35,825 bases of DNA from a bacterium (GTDB lineage: Bacteria; Margulisbacteria; Marinamargulisbacteria; JABIPA01): assembly GCA_018699495.1 (NCBI GenBank), contig JABIQV010000062.1, positions 1-35,825 of the forward strand. Direction: 5' to 3'. Of the stretch, positions 24,021 through 33,117 are shown piece by piece. The notes under the pieces are model-generated. The model saw nothing but the letters and a program-made list of their open reading frames with translations, searched no databases and was not told where the DNA came from. Position numbers and translations under genes: made by a program. Position 1 is the first letter of the stretch, and each line of letters starts with the position of its first letter.

Positions 24021-24620
24021 TTATACGAAAAAAGAAAACAGTTCCATACCTATAAAATAAAAGATAAAACCAAGCGTCCCAATCGTTATTATTCCAAGAG
24101 TTAATATCGGTGATATTAAAATGGCCAGTCCTTTTGTTGTCGAGCACTGATAGATATATTCTATAGACTTTAAAATTAAATAAATATAAAAACAAAATAA
24201 GCTTAATGTGATAAATGAAATTCCCCACCAAGGAATAGTCAGTAAGGACAGCCCATTATGAATAGAAGGGAGGATACAAAGAGGTAAAAGCGCGACACAA
24301 TTCCAAAACCCTAGCTTAACAGATTGTCCTTTTAGATGCATAAACTGAGCAGAAAAATCAGCAATCAAACAAGTAAATAGAACAATCGCCAGCGTGGAAC
24401 AAAAAGTCCATACAAGTTCACCGATGAACAATGTAGTCGATGTCGCCTGTGAAAGACTGTATAAAAAGACACATAGGAGGCCTTCTTTAATGGGTAAATA
24501 GTCAACTTGAGAACGGATAGCGACTATAGGGTTTGTTATATAGGAATAAAGAAATAAAAAAATTGAGGAACGTTTAATCACACGATCGTCTACGCTAGAC
24601 GGTACAGGCATCTGGTCCAT
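24021..24620 (-). CDS. Yip1-like integral membrane protein
   Basis: 199 residues, mostly hydrophobic with about five predicted helices. YITNPIVAIRSQ near the N-terminus and a repeated helical layout ending in ILISPILTLGIITIG resemble Yip1/YesU-type domains found in bacteria and in Golgi trafficking proteins. The assignment is by general appearance; the family is weakly conserved. It follows sppA by only 4 nt on the same strand, so they are probably co-transcribed. Confidence 0.5.
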   Translation of the reverse strand: MDQMPVPSSVDDRVIKRSSIFLFLYSYITNPIVAIRSQVDYLPIKEGLLCVFLYSLSQATSTTLFIGELVWTFCSTLAIVLFTCLIADFSAQFMHLKGQSVKLGFWNCVALLPLCILPSIHNGLSLLTIPWWGISFITLSLFCFYIYLILKSIEYIYQCSTTKGLAILISPILTLGIITIGTLGFIFYFIGMELFSFFV

Positions 24621-24624
24621 TGCG

Positions 24625-25566
24625 TTATCGAAGAGACACGGTTTGAGAAAGGCTTAATACAGAAAAAAGGGAATCGAGTGATTTAAACGAATTTATCCAT
24701 TGTTTGAAAGGGTTCCCTCTCATCGATGTTGGTTCTGCATCTTCTGGTAAGTTAAATTCTTTTTTAGCAAACGTAACAGCCGCCTGAAGACTGCCTACGT
24801 TGTCTATTAGTCCCATATTTTTAGCTTGAGTCCCGGTGAATATTTGTCCATTTGCAAGTTCTTCTGCCGTATCTTTGTTGAATCCCCGAGAAGTTGCGAG
24901 AACATCGATAAATTGAAGATGGATATTATCAACCATGTTTTGAAGGATTTTGTCTTCTTGATCACTAGGTGTTCTCCAGCTAGATAAAATATCTTTATAT
25001 TGCCCACTTTTAAATACTTGGTAATGAACGCCCAGCTTTTTTGCCAAATCTTCAAAATTCAAATTACCCAAAATGACACCTATATTCCCTATCATGCTTC
25101 CTGGGTTTGCAAAAATAACATCTGCAGAAAGGGCTATCCAGTAGGCTCCAGATGTACCCATATCTGCAATAGACGCGATAACTGGTACGTTAGTTTTTTC
25201 TTTATAGAGTTGAACAGCTTCAAAAAATTCTTGAGAAGCACCTACCGTTCCGCCGGGACTATTTATGCGTAAAATGAGGGCTTTAACATCGCTATTGGAT
25301 TCGATAGCTTTGAGCTCTTGCAGCCATGATTCGACAGAGCTTTGAGGCTGAAACATATTCCCTTGGTCTCCAAATTGAATAGGGCCATAAATTTTGATAA
25401 CAGCGATAGATGACGGCTCTTGGTTAAGCCCAAGTGCAGATGATATCGATACGGTGGATGGGCTAGAAGAACTAGGCGACACATCCTTTTGGGAAAAAAA
25501 GGGAGATAGGCTAGATAATCCTAAAAGTGCTAGAAGCACTACTATTACAATTGTTTCTTTTTTCAT
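24625..25566 (-). CDS. sppA: Signal peptide peptidase SppA, short form
   Basis: 313 residues from ATG 25566; an earlier start at 25608 would place 14 residues before a normal membrane anchor and is unlikely. Helix at ~5-21, then a Ser-rich linker. Catalytic Ser139 lies in ADMGTSGAYW, and a Lys in FKSGQYKD (~191) is the general base. INSPGGTVGA (101-110) and GSMIGNIGVI are conserved family stretches. It has one serine peptidase domain as in Bacillus SppA, unlike E. coli's duplicated enzyme. It cleaves remnant signal peptides in the membrane. Divergent from dnaE. Confidence 0.95.
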   Translation of the reverse strand: MKKETIVIVVLLALLGLSSLSPFFSQKDVSPSSSSPSTVSISSALGLNQEPSSIAVIKIYGPIQFGDQGNMFQPQSSVESWLQELKAIESNSDVKALILRINSPGGTVGASQEFFEAVQLYKEKTNVPVIASIADMGTSGAYWIALSADVIFANPGSMIGNIGVILGNLNFEDLAKKLGVHYQVFKSGQYKDILSSWRTPSDQEDKILQNMVDNIHLQFIDVLATSRGFNKDTAEELANGQIFTGTQAKNMGLIDNVGSLQAAVTFAKKEFNLPEDAEPTSMRGNPFKQWINSFKSLDSLFSVLSLSQTVSLR

Positions 25567-25673
25567 GAAGACACGCTTAGTGTACGAGGAACTCCTTGGA
25601 AAATGCAATGCTTCTCTATCTAGACCACGGCGAAATCAACCCTTACTATATAGAGATGAAAATAAGGGATCAA

Positions 25674-28600
25674 ATGAATGAAGAAGATGCTTTGCCCCAA
25701 GGTATGGATGGGGCACTAACTACGGAATCTGTCGAGTCAACGACAACTAATGACGCGTCTATAGAAGCGAGACATGACCTCTTACCAGACAGGTCTCTAG
25801 AAAACAGCAGGTCTTCCGAGACGATGGAATCTGAAAAAGAGTCCGTCTCTAGTCCCGTGGAATTTGTGCATCTCCATTGTCATACCGAATATTCATTATT
25901 AGAGGGAGCTGTAAGAGTTTCGGACTTATTTAAAGAAACGCAATCAAGAGGCCTTAAGCATGTTGCTATGACTGATAATGGAACAATGTACGGATCAATT
26001 TCATTTTATCTAAAAGCAAAAAGTTTAGGGATAAACCCAATCGTTGGATGCGATATGTTTATAGCGGACGATATGCACGAAAAAAAACGAGGCACATCTA
26101 AATTAGTTCTTTTATGTAAAGACTTTGCGGGATATCAAAACCTAATTAAATTAGTCACCTTCTCACATTTGGACGGATTCTATTATCGACCCAGAATCGA
26201 TTTAAAATTAATCCGAGAGTATTCAAAAGGCTTAATTGCAATTTCGCCTGGTCCGTATGGGGCGGTGGGGAGTTTGTGTGGATCTTACGATAAGTCACAG
26301 GCAGATGTTGTTGCCTCCGATTTGAAAGAAATGTTTGGAGACGATTTTTACTTGGGCATTCAGAGGACGGACGCTCCTCAGGAAGAATCGATTAATGATG
26401 CGCTTATTGATATATCTAGTCGATTAGATATCCCTTTAGTTGTAACAAACGATGTGTATTACCTTAAAAAAGAACAGGCTTACTTAAGAAACGCCTTAAA
26501 CTGCATAAAAACTGGGCGACAATTGGATGGAGATCCTAGGGCTAGTGCTGAACATTCTGAACAGTACTTTAAAACAGCAGAAGAAATGACCGCTTTGTTT
26601 ACCGACTTGCCACAAGCGATTAAAAACACAGTAGTGATTGCAGAAAAATGCAATTTTGAAATTGATACAGAGCAAGTTCTTTTGCCCAATTTTGAATGTC
26701 CGGAACCACATACTCCAGAAACATATTTAGAAGAATTAGTTTGGGCAGGGATAGACAGTAAATATAAGGAACGTACCCAGGAAATTAAAGATAGAGTCTC
26801 GTTCGAAATGTCGATTATTAATAGCATGCACTATGCACGATATTTTTTAATTATTTTTGATTTTTTAGATTATTGTGTTCAACAAGATATTCCCGTAGGC
26901 CCAGGCAGGGGATCTGCCGCTGGATCGATTGTTGCCTACGCCCTAAACATCACCAAAATTGACCCAATTGAATATAAGCTTCTTTTTGAGCGATTTTTGA
27001 ATCCAGAACGTGTATCGATGCCCGATATCGATTTAGATTTTTGTATTAAACGTCGCGGCGAAGTCATCGACTATATCGTAGAGAAATATGGAAATGAAAA
27101 TGTATCCCAAATTATTACATTTGGAACAATGCAAGCACGGGCCGTTGTAAGAGATGTAGGAAGAGTATTAAGCGTTCCTCTTTCGGACGTTGATAGATTA
27201 GCCAAATTAATTCCTGCAACACCTGGAAAATACACAAGTATACAAGGATCTTTAGATATCGTTCCCGATTTAAAAACAAGTTACGATACGAGCCCTTCCT
27301 GTAAAGAATTATTAGATATAGCAATGGAACTTGAAGGGTTTGCAAGACATACGTCGACACATGCTGCGGGTGTTGTTATTTCCAGAGATCCACTAACTAC
27401 AATTGTTCCTCTAACAAAAAATGAAGGTCAAATAATCACTCAATATCCAATGGCAGATATTGAACGCGTTGGCCTGCTTAAAATGGATATTTTGGGGCTT
27501 CGTAACTTAACTGTAATGTATGATTCCGTAAAATTAATTAAAAAGAGGCATGGGATTGCCTTAGATTTAGACCATTTAGAGGTAGACGATCAAAAAACGT
27601 ATGACTTGTTATGTTCAGGAAATACTGTCGGTATCTTTCAATTAGAAAGTAAAGGGATGCGTGCGTTAATCAAAGACCTTCAACCGAAGGTGTTTGAGGA
27701 TATAATTGCGTTATTAGCTTTATATCGTCCGGGACCTTTAGGATCTGGAATGGTACAGGACTTTGTTTCTAACAAATCCGGGGAAACTGAGGTTCAGTAC
27801 GATCTTCCTGAATTGGAGCCTGTCTTAAAAGAAACCTATGGAATGATTGTATATCAGGAACAGGTTATGCAAATTGCAAGTACGGTCGGAGGCTTTTCAC
27901 TTGGGCAAGCGGACATGTTACGTCGTGCCATGGGTAAAAAGAAAAAAGACGTAATGGATCAGATGCGAGATGAGTTTTTAAAGGGAGCCTCTGAAAAGAA
28001 ATTTCCTGCAAAAATAGCTACAAAAATATTTGATTTGATGTATAAATTTGCAGAGTATGGGTTTAACAAATCACATAGTGCTGCTTATGCGTTGATATCG
28101 TTTCAGACCGCTTATTTAAAATCAAATTATCCTCTCGAGTACATGGCTTCTCTCTTATCTAGTGTTCTAGGAAATACCGAAAAGGCGACGCTTTATATTA
28201 CAGAATGTAAGGCAATGGGAATCGACGTTCTTCCTCCGTGCATAAATGAATCGGACTATGGGTTTGTTGTAAGAGGCAAGGCAATTCGATTTGGGTTGGG
28301 TGCAATTAAAAATGTTGGAGAAGGTGCTATCGAAAGCATTATCGAGTCTAGAGACGGCAATGCATACGAAAATTTGAATGATTTTTGTTCAAAAGTAAAT
28401 TTAAAGCATGTAAACAAACGCGTTATTGAAAGTTTAATTAAATGTGGTGGGTTTGATAGATTGGGAGATAGAGGTGATTATCTAGATCATTTTGAAGCAA
28501 GTTTAAATTATGCTCAAAACCAGGCGAAACTTATAGCGAGTGGGCAGATTGGTTTATTTGGAAAAAATGATATGGCCGAGCGAGCAGCAGCCCCTAGCCA

Positions 28601-29231
28601 TAATGCTATATATTTATCGCCTCTGAAAAAGTTTCAAATGGAAAAAGAAGTAACGGGTCTTTATATAACAGGGCATCCCTTAGAAAGTGTAAAAGACGAG
28701 TTAGCGAAACTTACATTCAATGCATCAACCTTAACAGACGTAAAGGCTGGCACAATGGTTGATGTCGGCGGCATATTAGAAAATTGCCGTGAAATTATCA
28801 CAAAAACCGGGAAACAGATGGTCTTAGGGACGTTAACAGATACTGAGGGTGAAATCACTGTCATGGGATTTGAGGGACCTAAGTTTGCAGATTTAAAAGA
28901 AAACTTTAAAGACGATAGTTTAGTTGTTGTGACGGGGCGTGCTCAAAAAGGAAATGAAGGCCCTGTGATTCGATGTGAGGGTATTCGTTTTTTAGATGTA
29001 TCGAGCGTGTGGTTGCATATTGATATTAATTCTATTGAAGATCGTGCAATATTTCGTAATTTACGAACACTATCAAAAGAAACGTCAGGAAATGTTCCAT
29101 TAGTTTTTCATGTAGATGGTAAGATTATTCGAGTGAATCGTAAATATTGGGTGGATTCAGATAAAGAATGTGTCGATAAAATAAAAGCATTAGTTGGATC
29201 TGGGCATGTGTGGCTGGGACAAGAAACGTAA
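25674..29231 (+). CDS. dnaE: DNA polymerase III alpha subunit
   Basis: 1185 residues from ATG 25674, chosen for AAGGGA just upstream. The PHP domain starts VHLHCHTEYS with H66, H68 and H70; polymerase motifs are PGRGSAAGSIVAYA and PDIDLDF at 450-456 with catalytic Asp451, Asp453 and Asp455. Helix-hairpin-helix (NKRVIESLIKCGGFDRLGDR) and a C-terminal OB region follow. The C-terminal τ-binding end looks present but short. About 57 acidic Ser/Thr/Glu-rich residues precede the PHP domain (none in E. coli), unless the ATG at 25824 (residue 51) is the true start. This is the replicative chain-elongating subunit. Confidence 0.95.
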   Translation: MNEEDALPQGMDGALTTESVESTTTNDASIEARHDLLPDRSLENSRSSETMESEKESVSSPVEFVHLHCHTEYSLLEGAVRVSDLFKETQSRGLKHVAMTDNGTMYGSISFYLKAKSLGINPIVGCDMFIADDMHEKKRGTSKLVLLCKDFAGYQNLIKLVTFSHLDGFYYRPRIDLKLIREYSKGLIAISPGPYGAVGSLCGSYDKSQADVVASDLKEMFGDDFYLGIQRTDAPQEESINDALIDISSRLDIPLVVTNDVYYLKKEQAYLRNALNCIKTGRQLDGDPRASAEHSEQYFKTAEEMTALFTDLPQAIKNTVVIAEKCNFEIDTEQVLLPNFECPEPHTPETYLEELVWAGIDSKYKERTQEIKDRVSFEMSIINSMHYARYFLIIFDFLDYCVQQDIPVGPGRGSAAGSIVAYALNITKIDPIEYKLLFERFLNPERVSMPDIDLDFCIKRRGEVIDYIVEKYGNENVSQIITFGTMQARAVVRDVGRVLSVPLSDVDRLAKLIPATPGKYTSIQGSLDIVPDLKTSYDTSPSCKELLDIAMELEGFARHTSTHAAGVVISRDPLTTIVPLTKNEGQIITQYPMADIERVGLLKMDILGLRNLTVMYDSVKLIKKRHGIALDLDHLEVDDQKTYDLLCSGNTVGIFQLESKGMRALIKDLQPKVFEDIIALLALYRPGPLGSGMVQDFVSNKSGETEVQYDLPELEPVLKETYGMIVYQEQVMQIASTVGGFSLGQADMLRRAMGKKKKDVMDQMRDEFLKGASEKKFPAKIATKIFDLMYKFAEYGFNKSHSAAYALISFQTAYLKSNYPLEYMASLLSSVLGNTEKATLYITECKAMGIDVLPPCINESDYGFVVRGKAIRFGLGAIKNVGEGAIESIIESRDGNAYENLNDFCSKVNLKHVNKRVIESLIKCGGFDRLGDRGDYLDHFEASLNYAQNQAKLIASGQIGLFGKNDMAERAAAPSHNAIYLSPLKKFQMEKEVTGLYITGHPLESVKDELAKLTFNASTLTDVKAGTMVDVGGILENCREIITKTGKQMVLGTLTDTEGEITVMGFEGPKFADLKENFKDDSLVVVTGRAQKGNEGPVIRCEGIRFLDVSSVWLHIDINSIEDRAIFRNLRTLSKETSGNVPLVFHVDGKIIRVNRKYWVDSDKECVDKIKALVGSGHVWLGQET

Positions 29232-29250
29232 AAAAAAGAGGCAAAATAAT

Positions 29251-29535
29251 ATGTTAAGTTTTTTAAATGAATTGGAAGATATTTTAGAAGAAAGAAAAAC
29301 AAATCCTACAGAAGGATCCTATACGAGTACATTGATGCAACAGGGATTGGATCGGATCTTAAAAAAAATTGGGGAAGAAGCGGGCGAAGTAATCATTGCA
29401 GCAAAGAATAAGGATGCCGAAGAACTCACGAACGAATCTGCAGATTTGTTATTTCATTTGATGCTAGTGCTTAAAAACGAAGGTCTTTCTATTAAAGATG
29501 TTGTGAAGGTTCTTGAAGAGAGACATAAGAAATAG
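29251..29535 (+). CDS. hisE: Phosphoribosyl-ATP pyrophosphohydrolase
   Basis: 94 residues from ATG 29251, 19 nt after dnaE. L..LE.IL.ERK.NP...SYT and KKIGEEAGEVIIAAKN, then ES.DL.FHL.V.L, match HisE with the metal-binding EExxE/ExxD helices of the all-alpha NTP pyrophosphatase fold. It performs the second step of histidine synthesis. No other his gene is in view; MazG-type relatives are a less likely alternative. Confidence 0.92.
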   Translation: MLSFLNELEDILEERKTNPTEGSYTSTLMQQGLDRILKKIGEEAGEVIIAAKNKDAEELTNESADLLFHLMLVLKNEGLSIKDVVKVLEERHKK

Positions 29536-29554
29536 TTGATTGATTAATCCATCG

Positions 29555-29665
29555 TCCGGTATCCTTGGATGTGACCAGGGGACCCATGTTTCGCCTTAGA
29601 TATGCAAGAGGCGGTAATTGAGGAGCGGACTTTTTGGTAGTCGGGCACCTTGCGGGGGATGAAAA
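29555..29665 (+). ncRNA. Possible structured RNA between hisE and the terpene-synthase-like gene
   Basis: This segment is clearly richer in G and C than the surrounding AT-rich gap. Short complementary pairs exist: CGCCT/AGGCG around a 12-nt loop, GCAAG/CTTGC, and ATCCA/TGGAT. No known family could be matched: it lacks the conserved SRP, tmRNA, RNase P or riboswitch cores that I know. Strand is assumed from the flanking genes. It could be only a 5' leader of the next gene or a 3' UTR of hisE. Confidence 0.3.
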
Positions 29666-29733
29666 TTAGGTAGAAAATAATCGATATATAAAGATTATCT
29701 AAACATAAAATTAACAATTATAAAAATTATATT

Positions 29734-31479
29734 ATGAAAAAATTCTTAAAAATTATCTCGGTTCCGTCTGTTCAAACTCAATTGGGGGGCAATGCGTCTT
29801 TGGAAGGTGGGGGGACTCCTAGAATATCTGCGATCGGCAGTCCAGGAATCAAGATGTTTCAAAACTTATTTACTATTGACTTTTTTAAACATCATCTAGC
29901 AGATATTGTATCTAATGGTATTGTTAATACACAAGATGAATTAGGTAAATTTTACGAATTTCAAAGGCACAAACGAGGCTTGGCAACGGATATGGCAACT
30001 TATATGGAAATTGATCATTTTGATTTGTCTTTAGTTGAGCTTCAAAACAGGGAATTGAGTTTAGAACAGGAATCTATTGAAAAAATCGAAGAACTTCTTA
30101 ATTTAATGTTTAATCAATTTATACCTAGATTTTGGATTCATAACCCGTATGTCTTTAGTTTAACTGTTTTTAAAGAAGAGAAAGCTAATTACTTAGTAAA
30201 CAGCGTTATTGATACTGTTTTAAATACGTTAAAAGTCATTCCTTTTCCAGTTGATTTTGCTGCTGAAAAAGTATCTAACGATTATCAATCGATGCAAGAT
30301 AGATTGATACGGGATGACCATCCCGCAAAAGATAGATTCAATGTGCGGAAAGATTCTCTATTTAAATGGTGTTTTACAATGATAAATACCCTTGTTTATA
30401 GCCCATTAAATACTTTTTTAGTTGGTTCTGATATTGATATTGAAAAAAAATTAGCGATAACAGGAACGTTGATGGCTATTTTTGATACACGGATAGACGA
30501 TCTCGCTGACAACATCAGAGATGGTCATTTAGTGGGTCTGTTTGCTCAAATTCCTCATTTAAAAGAGGCTCCCCCCTCCGAGTTAGCCGCTATACAGCTT
30601 GAGCTCGATAGTTATTCCAACGGAATATTTAGGGCCTATTTTGAGGAGACTGTTGAATTATTTCGCGAAATTGAAGACTTAATCCATTCTTTTACTTGTT
30701 CAGTAGACTCGAGACATTTACAAAGGATGGGCACTCACCTAGACGAGCTTATGGGTGTTTTTAATTATGCGGTAACTATTAATACTAACGCAACTCAAGG
30801 GAGATCTGAGTGTATTTTGGATGATTTTGAAACAATGGTGGAAAAGTTAGCGCCTAACATGATGACTAAACTATTGTTTGATATTCAATTAGCTGCTTTG
30901 GAAAAATATGGATCGGAAGATATAAAGGTGTTTATTTGTAAAAATGAAAGTGACCTTTTGAAACTTTTCGACTTAATAGAGAAAGCCTTTCATTTATCGA
31001 ATTGTTTTGCGACTTTTGAAAGAGAGATAGATGAAGGGGATATTACAAATTCTGTATTTAAACGTGCCTCTGACCTTTGTCATGCTGAATTTGAGGTTGC
31101 CTATAAAAAGGCAGGCCGAGCGTTTCAGTATTATGTTGAAAAAGAAACACATTTAAAATTTAGTGAAGATTGTGTTATCCGCTGTTTTGATGATTTATTA
31201 GTCGCAAACGAAGAGGACCAACCTACGGATTTTGCATTAAAGAAGAAAGCAACAAAATTATTAGTCTCTAAAGATAATGTGATTAAAAGTTATTTTGATA
31301 ATTGGGAAGCCTTTCATAGTCAAATATGTGCGATTACGGATAAACTTATTCAAAATTTAGGCGAAGACGAGACTCCTTTTTCAAAGACCTTAAAAAAAGC
31401 ATTACAAAGCTATTCTATTAATACGGAATTGTTTCTAGTTCAATATGTTATTGCCTCCAATATTAAAGGAATGGTGTAG
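29734..31479 (+). CDS. Divergent class I terpene-synthase-like protein
   Basis: 581 residues, largely helical. F250-D-T-R-I-D255-D-L-A-D259-N contains the Asp-rich DDxxD motif on a helix, and N423-C-F-A-T427-F-E-R430-E431 fits the second metal motif [N/D]-D-x-x-[S/T]-x-x-[K/R]-E. It is followed by E434-G-D-I-T-N439, as in bacterial terpene cyclases (NSE triad then G-D..N). The two motifs are 168 residues apart, plausible for the class I α-fold. These enzymes ionise isoprenyl diphosphates and cyclise the cation. The protein is longer than usual bacterial cyclases (~320-450), with ~160 extra residues, so it may be a degenerate or new branch. The ATG lacks a ribosome site; a TATAAA lies ~10 nt upstream. 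Confidence 0.5.
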   Translation: MKKFLKIISVPSVQTQLGGNASLEGGGTPRISAIGSPGIKMFQNLFTIDFFKHHLADIVSNGIVNTQDELGKFYEFQRHKRGLATDMATYMEIDHFDLSLVELQNRELSLEQESIEKIEELLNLMFNQFIPRFWIHNPYVFSLTVFKEEKANYLVNSVIDTVLNTLKVIPFPVDFAAEKVSNDYQSMQDRLIRDDHPAKDRFNVRKDSLFKWCFTMINTLVYSPLNTFLVGSDIDIEKKLAITGTLMAIFDTRIDDLADNIRDGHLVGLFAQIPHLKEAPPSELAAIQLELDSYSNGIFRAYFEETVELFREIEDLIHSFTCSVDSRHLQRMGTHLDELMGVFNYAVTINTNATQGRSECILDDFETMVEKLAPNMMTKLLFDIQLAALEKYGSEDIKVFICKNESDLLKLFDLIEKAFHLSNCFATFEREIDEGDITNSVFKRASDLCHAEFEVAYKKAGRAFQYYVEKETHLKFSEDCVIRCFDDLLVANEEDQPTDFALKKKATKLLVSKDNVIKSYFDNWEAFHSQICAITDKLIQNLGEDETPFSKTLKKALQSYSINTELFLVQYVIASNIKGMV

Positions 31480-31500
31480 TAAAATTTTCTCGAAAATAAA

Positions 31501-31509
31501 GGGGGGGGG
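31501..31509 (+). repeat. Run of nine G between the terpene-like gene and the phosphatase
   Basis: Nine consecutive G bases in an AT-rich 47-bp gap, 17 nt before the TTG start of the phosphatase gene. Long G runs slip during replication. Here slippage would alter the spacing or the ribosome-site region of the phosphatase gene without changing a coding frame. Confidence 0.75.
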
Positions 31510-31526
31510 ATTTTGAATTAGTTAAC

Positions 31527-32780
31527 TTGATTGCAAAGTTTTTGATATTAATGGGAATCCCTTATCTCTTTTTATTTGTTTATTTTGATTTATCTAGATC
31601 AGCGTTAACAATGTCTAGCTTATATATAACTGCGCTGATGACGTTATTATTAGAAAAATTTAGCAATGCCAAATATTCTAAATTTGTTTTAATAGGGGGG
31701 CTTTCTTTCACTTTATTTTGTTATTCAGTAATTCTTGGTAAGAATACAGGCGCCCCATTAATCTTTATACCTATTATTTCTCTTCCTTTAGTTTTTTTTG
31801 AGTCTCATGAAAAAATAGAGATATTTACTGCTGCTTCGTTTCCAGTGATTGGACGGTTTTTATTTGATTTTTTTGACATTTTTTATCCTGATGTTTTAAT
31901 TGGTTATTGTGAATATACTAATCCGTTTGCGCAACTTATTATTTATGAATTTGCTGTAGCCACTGCATTTTTATTTACATTTTTATTTGTTTGTTTTTTT
32001 TATCAGAATGAAAAAGAGTTAAAAAAGGCTAATCAAAAACTAGGCGATAGATCTAAGCGTGACGAAGAGTATAAACTTGCAAGGAAATTTCAGGAACGTT
32101 ATTTACCCAAATTACATAAATTTAGTGGGATTATGCCGATGGTTTTTCATTCCCCCTCGCACTACATGGTAAGCGGAGATTTTTACGATATAAGAGTCTC
32201 TAGTATAAAAGATATTGGGTATTTTTTAGCAGATGTTGCGGGTAAAGGCATAGAAGCTAGTTATGTAGCGATACAGCTGCATCAAATTTTAAGAAAACAA
32301 ATTAGGGGTAACCTCTCGCCCCGAGAAATCATGCAAATCATGAATTGTGAAGTTGAAGAAATTAAAACGCTTAAACGAATGTGTGTTGCTGTTTATATCT
32401 CTTTTGACACTAAAGAAAAAATAATTAAATATTGTAGGGCAGGGTTAGATTTTCTATCAATTTTTCGAGACGGAGCCTTTATTGATTTGGATGATATATC
32501 ACCACCGATTGGGTTTTCAGAGACAAATGATTTTGTTCAGGGAGAAATTCGGTATCAGGAGGGTGATTTGATCATTGCTTCGACGGACGGTATTTTTGAT
32601 GCTAAAAATCGATCTGGGGAACGATATGGCTATGATCGTTTTAGAAAAGAAATAGTCGCCTGCGATGCGAATAGAAAGAATTGGGATCTAGACGACCGGT
32701 TAGCCCGATCTCTAGATGTGTTTTTAGATGGCAATCCGCTTGCTGATGACGTTACCATTATGGCGTTTAACTTATATTGA
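31527..32780 (+). CDS. Membrane SpoIIE/RsbU-type PP2C phosphatase
   Basis: 417 residues from TTG 31527; ATG 31551 is the alternative. About six hydrophobic segments fill ~1-160, then a short helical linker with RSKRDEEYKLARKFQERYLP, then the PP2C-like domain. Metal-binding motifs are SGDFYD (Asp pair), DVAGKGIEA, ASTDGIFDA and ADDVTIM. These match RsbU/SpoIIE, which dephosphorylate STAS anti-anti-sigma factors to control stress or developmental sigma factors. No anti-sigma kinase or STAS protein is in the window, so the partner is unknown. It lies 47 bp after the terpene-like gene and may be co-transcribed. Confidence 0.9.
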   Translation: MIAKFLILMGIPYLFLFVYFDLSRSALTMSSLYITALMTLLLEKFSNAKYSKFVLIGGLSFTLFCYSVILGKNTGAPLIFIPIISLPLVFFESHEKIEIFTAASFPVIGRFLFDFFDIFYPDVLIGYCEYTNPFAQLIIYEFAVATAFLFTFLFVCFFYQNEKELKKANQKLGDRSKRDEEYKLARKFQERYLPKLHKFSGIMPMVFHSPSHYMVSGDFYDIRVSSIKDIGYFLADVAGKGIEASYVAIQLHQILRKQIRGNLSPREIMQIMNCEVEEIKTLKRMCVAVYISFDTKEKIIKYCRAGLDFLSIFRDGAFIDLDDISPPIGFSETNDFVQGEIRYQEGDLIIASTDGIFDAKNRSGERYGYDRFRKEIVACDANRKNWDLDDRLARSLDVFLDGNPLADDVTIMAFNLY

Positions 32781-32815
32781 GACCTGACAAAAATATGGAT
32801 AGAAAACACCCCCTT

Positions 32816-32824
32816 TGATATACT
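32816..32824 (+). promoter_or_regulatory. Extended -10 promoter of gatCAB
   Basis: TGATATACT is an extended -10 (TGn-TATACT) ending only 7 nt before the gatC ATG at 32832. Initiation would fall at or within one or two bases of the start codon. No Shine-Dalgarno exists in that gap, suggesting a leaderless gatC mRNA. Confidence 0.55.
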
Positions 32825-32831
32825 TTCACCC

Positions 32832-33116
32832 ATGTCAATCGAACAAAAAGATGTAGAAAAAGTTTTAAAATTATCCGAACTAAATGTAAGCGATGAAGAA
32901 AAAAAGGAACTTCATGGCCAAATGTCTCGCATTCTAGGATATATGGACAAAATTAATGAGCTCGACCTGAAAAATGTAGAGCCTACCTCTTACTCAAACA
33001 CCGTGCCCACTTTTTTACGAAAAGACGAGGTTAAGAAAACCTCTATTAGTCTCCAAACTAACGCACCTCATTGGGAGGGTAACGCGTTTGGTGTGCCCAG
33101 TATTTTAGGAACATAA
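32832..33116 (+). CDS. gatC: Asp-tRNA(Asn)/Glu-tRNA(Gln) amidotransferase subunit C
   Basis: 94 residues, normal length. VLKLSELNVSDEEK and RILGYMDKINELD, then EPTSY and LRKDEV, form the GatC pattern that wraps GatA-GatB. It lies 1 nt before gatA. It assembles the amidotransferase that converts misacylated Glu-tRNA(Gln) and/or Asp-tRNA(Asn). Confidence 0.96.
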   Translation: MSIEQKDVEKVLKLSELNVSDEEKKELHGQMSRILGYMDKINELDLKNVEPTSYSNTVPTFLRKDEVKKTSISLQTNAPHWEGNAFGVPSILGT

Positions 33117-33117
33117 T

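Noticed and set aside
29194-29251. Upstream TTG start of hisE
   Set aside because: It lies inside dnaE and adds residues absent from the family; ATG 29251 has a purine-rich ribosome site.
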